Source of the DNA: Flavobacterium dankookense
GTDB taxonomy: Bacteria; Bacteroidota; Bacteroidia; Flavobacteriales; Flavobacteriaceae
Length of the DNA: 64,000 nucleotides
Direction: 5' to 3'
Assembly: GCF_004362665.1 (NCBI RefSeq)
Contig: NZ_SNXR01000012.1
Coordinates: 186,001 to 250,000, forward strand
Part shown: positions 60,336-64,000 of the stretch, piece after piece
Layout: the number at the start of each line of letters is the position of its first letter
How positions within the stretch are numbered: the stretch's first letter is position 1
Position numbers and translations under genes: made by a program
Notes under the pieces: model-generated
The model's database searches: none
The model's input: only the letters and a program-made list of their open reading frames with translations
What the model was told of the DNA's origin: nothing

Positions 60336-60743
60336 TTATCTCACAATTACACCATTCACGAACAAAATTGGCACTTCTTCAGTAGCGTGTTCGTTAATCA
60401 TGTTTTTTCTAAAGGTGAATTTTTTATCGTATAAAGTATTTCCAATAAAATAAGTTACCATAAATTCATTGTTTAAAGCCAAAACACTTTTTTCAACCAT
60501 TTCTACTTTTACAACTGAAACTGATGGAACTTGCATAAAAGCATGACGTAAAAGCGATGTTTTTTTCATTTCGCCATCAATAGTGCCAAAAGCTTTTGAA
60601 ACGACCATTACGCTGTCTAAATCAAAGTCAGAATCGTTGACTAAATAGATGTACCAAACTTTTTCCATAAAATCGTCGCTCCATTCTTGAACGGCAGCAA
60701 GGAAAACGTTTTCAACTTTTGGGATTATTATATCGGATTTCAT
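60336..60743 (-). CDS. Conserved protein of unknown function, next to pheS
   Basis: This 135-residue protein has no signal peptide. It shows KVWYIYLVNDSDFDLDSVMV near residue 28, MKKTSLLRHAF and a VPILFVNGVIVR end. From memory, similar proteins follow pheS in many Flavobacteriaceae and are sometimes labelled pheS-related because of that, but nothing in it resembles a tRNA synthetase. Confidence 0.75.
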   Translation of the reverse strand: MKSDIIIPKVENVFLAAVQEWSDDFMEKVWYIYLVNDSDFDLDSVMVVSKAFGTIDGEMKKTSLLRHAFMQVPSVSVVKVEMVEKSVLALNNEFMVTYFIGNTLYDKKFTFRKNMINEHATEEVPILFVNGVIVR

Positions 60744-60753
60744 GATTTTAGTA

Positions 60754-60812
60754 AAAAGGGATTAGAGATAAGGGATAAGAAATTAGCTTTTGACTTTTCC
60801 CTTATCCCTTTC
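60754..60812. repeat. Inverted repeat between pheS and the 135-residue gene
   Basis: AAAGGGAT, GATAAGGGATAAG on the left and CTTTTCCCTTATCCCTTT on the right pair partly. It belongs to the short-word intergenic repeats of this genome and may also act as a terminator. Confidence 0.5.
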
Positions 60813-60820
60813 GTCTTTTT

Positions 60821-61840
60821 TTATATACTCGATTTAAATTGTTCCAAGAAACGAACATCGTTTTCATAGAACATTCTGATGTCGCCAATTTGGTATAATA
60901 ACATTGCAATACGTTCGATTCCCATTCCGAAAGCAAATCCGTTGTATTCGTCAGGATTGATACCGCAGTTTTTCAAAACATTTGGATCTACCATTCCGCA
61001 ACCCATGATTTCCAACCAACCTGTTCCTTTAGTGATACGATAATCGGTTTCGGTTTTTAAACCCCAATAAATATCAACTTCGGCACTTGGTTCTGTAAAT
61101 GGAAAATAACTTGGACGTAAACGAATTTTCGATTTTCCGAACATTTCTTTGGTGAAATATAAAAGCGTTTGCTTTAAATCGGCAAACGAAACGTCTTTGT
61201 CTATATACAAACCTTCAACCTGGTGAAAAATACAGTGAGAACGAGATGAAACCGCTTCATTACGAAAAACTCTTCCTGGAGAAATGGTACGAATTGGCGG
61301 TTTGTTGTTTTCCATGTAACGAACCTGAACCGATGAAGTGTGAGTTCTCAACAATACATCAGGATTGGTTTGGATGAAAAACGTGTCTTGCATATCGCGA
61401 GCTGGATGGTATTCTGGCAAGTTTAATGCAGTAAAATTATGCCAATCGTCTTCGATTTCTGGACCTTCGGAAACATTAAATCCGATGGTAGAGAAAATAT
61501 CGATAATTTGATTTTTTACAATAGAAATTGGATGACGAGAACCGATAGTTATTGGTTCCGCTGGACGTGTTAAATCGCCATAGAAACCTTTTACTTCTTC
61601 TTTGCTTTCCAGTTCTTCCTGAATTGCTTTTACTTTTTCTTCGGCAACGGTTTTCAACGTATTGATAACTTGTCCAAAGTCTTTTTTCTGGTCGTTCGGG
61701 ATATTTTTAAATTCGGTAAAAAGCTCTTTTAAAAGTCCTTTACTTCCTAAATATTTTATACGAAAGTTTTCTAAAGCTTCCTTGTTTTTGGTGTTGAACG
61801 CTTTCGCTTCTTCAATATGTTCTTTAATCTTATCTATCAT
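60821..61840 (-). CDS. pheS: Phenylalanyl-tRNA synthetase alpha subunit
   Basis: PheS carries the catalytic core of phenylalanyl-tRNA synthetase, acting with PheT. It has 339 residues. The N-terminal coiled coil covers about residues 1-90. Class II motif 2 is the stretch from [10 protein letters not shown] near 187 to FHQVEGL near 205, and motif 3 is [19 protein letters not shown] near 307. pheT is not in the window. Confidence 0.97.
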   Translation of the reverse strand: MIDKIKEHIEEAKAFNTKNKEALENFRIKYLGSKGLLKELFTEFKNIPNDQKKDFGQVINTLKTVAEEKVKAIQEELESKEEVKGFYGDLTRPAEPITIGSRHPISIVKNQIIDIFSTIGFNVSEGPEIEDDWHNFTALNLPEYHPARDMQDTFFIQTNPDVLLRTHTSSVQVRYMENNKPPIRTISPGRVFRNEAVSSRSHCIFHQVEGLYIDKDVSFADLKQTLLYFTKEMFGKSKIRLRPSYFPFTEPSAEVDIYWGLKTETDYRITKGTGWLEIMGCGMVDPNVLKNCGINPDEYNGFAFGMGIERIAMLLYQIGDIRMFYENDVRFLEQFKSSI

Positions 61841-61874
61841 CGGTCATTTTTGTAAAGGTGCAAATTTAGTTAAA

Positions 61875-61948
61875 AGTTACGAGTTGCGAGTTAGGAGTTG
61901 CGAGTTTTTTGAATATTCTAATCTGAAAACTGCGACTGCGACTGAGAG
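61875..61948. repeat. GAGTTGCGAGTTA tandem microrepeat
   Basis: GTTACGAGTTGCGAGTTAGG is followed by GAGTTGCGAGTTTTT and then GCGACTGCGACTGAG. It is a degenerate tandem repeat of about 7-15 base units upstream of pheS, and no frame is likely. Confidence 0.55.
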
Positions 61949-62305
61949 CTATTCAATCACTTCTTTCTCCAAAAAATAATTCACAATCGCATCTTTCATC
62001 AAAATGGATTGTTCGCCAGCTTTTAATGGTGGAAGTTCTTCTTTTATTTTATAATGTGGCCAACCGTCTTTATCAAAATAGTCGAATTCGTAGTAACCAT
62101 AAGGTTCGAGCAAACGGCAAATGGCGATATGCATTAGGTTTACTTTTTCATCTTTTTTGAAAGCTTCTTTGAATTTGCCTAATTCTTGCACACCAATTAG
62201 GTATATGATTGCGTCTAAATCCAACACTTCGCCATCAGCAAACTGATTGGAAAGGATTTCAACGACTTTGTTCCAGCGGTTTTTTAATTGTTCGTCTCTT
62301 GACAT
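61949..62305 (-). CDS. Conserved protein of unknown function
   Basis: This 118-residue protein starts MSRDEQLKNRWNKVVEILSN and is mostly helical and acidic. It has IYLIGVQELGKFKEAFKKDE in the middle, and YYEFDYFDKDGWPHYKI near residue 80. I do not recognise an activity. A microrepeat and a 108-base purine-rich gap flank it. Confidence 0.7.
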   Translation of the reverse strand: MSRDEQLKNRWNKVVEILSNQFADGEVLDLDAIIYLIGVQELGKFKEAFKKDEKVNLMHIAICRLLEPYGYYEFDYFDKDGWPHYKIKEELPPLKAGEQSILMKDAIVNYFLEKEVIE

Positions 62306-62427
62306 TTTAAAATAGAAAAAAGAAAATAGAAAAAAGAAAATAAACTTTATGTCTAAACTTCAAACTCTACATTCTAAGTTAGGATTGCAAAGATAGATAT
62401 ACTGAACACTAAATACTGAACACTGAC
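62306..62427. repeat. Purine-rich and CTGAACACT microrepeats
   Basis: The first half is AAAATAGAAAAAAGAAAATAG-like in tandem (in pieces of about 12 bases). The second half has ACTGAACACTAAATACTGAA words, as at 50388 and 54866. I see no gene. Confidence 0.5.
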
Positions 62428-62429
62428 GA

Positions 62430-63185
62430 CTAATTCTTAATTTCCTTAATCGCGGAACTTTCAATCCAACCGGTTGTTTCGTCGGTGAGTTCGATTTTTT
62501 TCCAGTTGGCAATGCTTTCAAGAATATAGACTTTTGTTCCTTCGTGAAGGATAAAAGAATCTGGACTTGCCGTTTTTGGTTCGCTTTTTACTGGTGCAGT
62601 TTCGGCAAAAACGATGGCTGGTTTTTCATTTTCCAAACGGTTTCTTTCAAATATTCCAGCGGAAACACTCAATGTAATTCCTAATAAAATAACAAACATT
62701 CCTGTGAAAAAAATGCGTTTTTTTAATGTTGTTCCGGAAAAATAATAGCCTAAAAAGAACAAAAAGAAAACCAATGCCAAAGCTACTGCAATCCAAGCCC
62801 AAGTATCATAATAATAGGTTGAGGTAAAATCCTGAATGAGTTTGTGAAAACCAACTTTTGGAATGATTTTTATATCATCGATTGCCATTTTTCGGGCAAA
62901 ATCAAGATTGGTTTTTATTTCGTCATCGTTTGGATTAAGTAACAATGCTTTTTCTAAATTATAAACTGCTGGACCAACTTTATGTAATTTGTAATAACAA
63001 TTTCCAAGATTGAAATACACTTCAGCCGATTCTTTTCCCGAAGCGATGATGCTTTCATAATTTTGAATGGCTAAATCATACTTTCCTTTGGAATAATATT
63101 GATTTCCAAGTTCAAAAGGACTTTGTGCCCAAGATAATTGAGCAAACAAAAACAATAAGTAGAATATGTTTTTCATGTTAGACAA
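62430..63185 (-). CDS. batE: BatE-like TPR and SH3 membrane protein
   Basis: This 251-residue protein has a signal peptide (MSNMKNIFYLLFLFAQLSWA) and TPR repeats at about residues 23-95 (LGNQYYSKGKYDLAIQNYES, YFNLGNCYYKLHKVGPAVYN). Two membrane helices follow (about 128-148 and 158-176), then a C-terminal bacterial SH3 domain (about 190-248, EGTKVYILESIANWKKIEL). This is the layout of BatE in the Bat (aerotolerance) operon, thought to act with MoxR ATPase and VWA proteins. It overlaps batD by 8 bases. Confidence 0.88.
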   Translation of the reverse strand: MSNMKNIFYLLFLFAQLSWAQSPFELGNQYYSKGKYDLAIQNYESIIASGKESAEVYFNLGNCYYKLHKVGPAVYNLEKALLLNPNDDEIKTNLDFARKMAIDDIKIIPKVGFHKLIQDFTSTYYYDTWAWIAVALALVFFLFFLGYYFSGTTLKKRIFFTGMFVILLGITLSVSAGIFERNRLENEKPAIVFAETAPVKSEPKTASPDSFILHEGTKVYILESIANWKKIELTDETTGWIESSAIKEIKN

Positions 63186-64000
63186 TCTGTTTTGCTAAAT
63201 CTGAAATAATACTAACGGCTTTGTCATAATCTTGTTGAATACTGGCTTCGGTTGATGGCGCATAACGAGCAAAATCGCAGTTTTCAGTAAGTTTGATAAA
63301 TTCAGAAACGGTTTCCGGATTTCCTTTTCGTGAAAGCAAAATTTCAGTGATTTTTTCTTTAGTCATTTCCGAAGTTTCAATACTTAGCTTTGCTTTCAAA
63401 AAGTTATGCATCGCTTTTTCCAAAGCAACATAAAATGCTTCTTTATTAGCTAATTGTTTGTTGGCTTCGGATAAATATTTTTTTGCCAAAGCATTCGATT
63501 TTCTGATTTTGTTACCAATAACATCATTGTCTAAGGCTTCTTTTTTCTTTTTAGCAACAACTACAAATGGAATTGCCAAAAACGGTAAAATTAACAACGA
63601 ATAAAACAATCCCGAACCTAAGAAATCATCTTTTTCGGTTGATTTTAAAGTTGTTTTTTGTTTGATATAAGCAAATGATTTTGCGGTTTCAATTTTGTTT
63701 TTGGCAACTTCACTTTGAGCTACATTAGGCGAAGCGGCAATTCCTGGACCATCGAGCACATTGATAACTATTTCGCCAGAATTGATGGTTTTGTATCGTT
63801 TTGAACTCAAATCAAAGTAGCTAAATGTCAACGGTTTTATTTGATAATTTCCTTTGAACTGCGGAATAATAGTGTATTTATCAGTGATGCTTCCAGTCAT
63901 TCCAGTTAGTGGTGTTGATACATTTTCGGTATGTTCTGGTTCATACATTTCTAAAGCAGCAGGAACAACTGGCTTTGGTAAATTGAATAGTTTTAAGTTT
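63178..64000 (-). CDS. batD: BatD family protein (5' end outside the window)
   Basis: This is the C-terminal part of a BatD (oxygen tolerance) protein; the frame stays open to the window edge (reads LPKPVVPAALEM just before the first in-window Met at 63948). It has the beta-rich YTIIPQFKGNYQIKPLTFSY, a membrane helix near GLFYSLLILPFLAIPFVVVA and a cytoplasmic helical tail. Together with batE it shows that a Bat operon continues beyond 64000 on the minus strand. Confidence 0.88.
   Translation of the reverse strand, partial: NLKLFNLPKPVVPAALEMYEPEHTENVSTPLTGMTGSITDKYTIIPQFKGNYQIKPLTFSYFDLSSKRYKTINSGEIVINVLDGPGIAASPNVAQSEVAKNKIETAKSFAYIKQKTTLKSTEKDDFLGSGLFYSLLILPFLAIPFVVVAKKKKEALDNDVIGNKIRKSNALAKKYLSEANKQLANKEAFYVALEKAMHNFLKAKLSIETSEMTKEKITEILLSRKGNPETVSEFIKLTENCDFARYAPSTEASIQQDYDKAVSIISDLAKQIV

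Noticed and set aside
1..64000. tRNA or rRNA genes
   Set aside because: No T-arm GTTCRANNC pattern within a cloverleaf-sized gap and no rRNA-like conserved segment was noticed; all larger gaps are AT-rich or filled with microrepeats. This was by eye, so a covariance search could still find a small RNA.

Overview
The window is AT-rich chromosomal DNA from a member of the Bacteroidota, most likely Flavobacterium or a close relative in the Flavobacteriaceae. The support is the gene content: a DUF4175 protein, BatD/BatE, DUF4837, DUF2480, DUF3078, and a SUF cluster ordered iscA-like, sufB, sufC, sufD, sufS, sufE, DUF59. Many genes are preceded by the Bacteroidota promoter form TTG, 17-23 bases, TAnnTTTG, and many lipoproteins have short MKK-type signal peptides ending in SC.

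Left part (1-19.9 kb) is housekeeping: a 5'-truncated DUF4175 gene, ybeY, mnmG flanked by two parS-like sites, a methyltransferase, a Skp-like lipoprotein, a RecD/Pif1-like helicase, the DNA polymerase III delta' subunit, pgk, a five-LysM lytic transglycosylase, a DUF4837 lipoprotein, an ElaA-type acetyltransferase, a tandem OmpA protein, a CtpA-type protease and rnpA.

Accessory region A (20-30.6 kb, nearly all minus strand) holds two units. One is an operon of an M15 peptidase, a lipoprotein, a small helical protein and a patatin-like phospholipase. The other is a 1261-residue protein of unknown function followed by a 635-residue protein and a lipoprotein. A gene broken by two frameshifts lies between them. 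A divergent XRE/S24 (CI/LexA-like) repressor borders the region, and a 20-base near-palindrome lies in the leader of the 1261-residue gene. The layout suggests a regulated contact or injection system with effector/immunity pairs, but that is inference.

Three hydrolases follow (M1 peptidase, S8 protease, MBL-fold). Accessory region B (35.2-40.9 kb) is a polymorphic toxin locus. A complete 734-residue toxin with a papain-like tip and an Imm35-type immunity gene is followed by three start-less toxin tips: RelA/SpoT-like, zincin-like and unrecognised. Each has its own putative immunity gene. Each tip is preceded by the same 173-base linker repeat and by a terminator, and a truncated linker closes the array. 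This is the strongest accessory system in the window: a tip-switching reservoir.

Right part (41-64 kb) is housekeeping again: the SUF iron-sulfur genes, split by two minus-strand genes, a DUF3078 protein, a trans-sulfuration enzyme, an ArsC-like protein, an EamA transporter, yicC, gmk, nadD, an iron-dependent alcohol dehydrogenase, gpsA, pheS, batE and the 3' part of batD. Its intergenic gaps are rich in short degenerate repeats. Two copies in inverted orientation flank a GxxExxY gene. I saw no rRNA, tRNA, CRISPR array, transposase or integrase.
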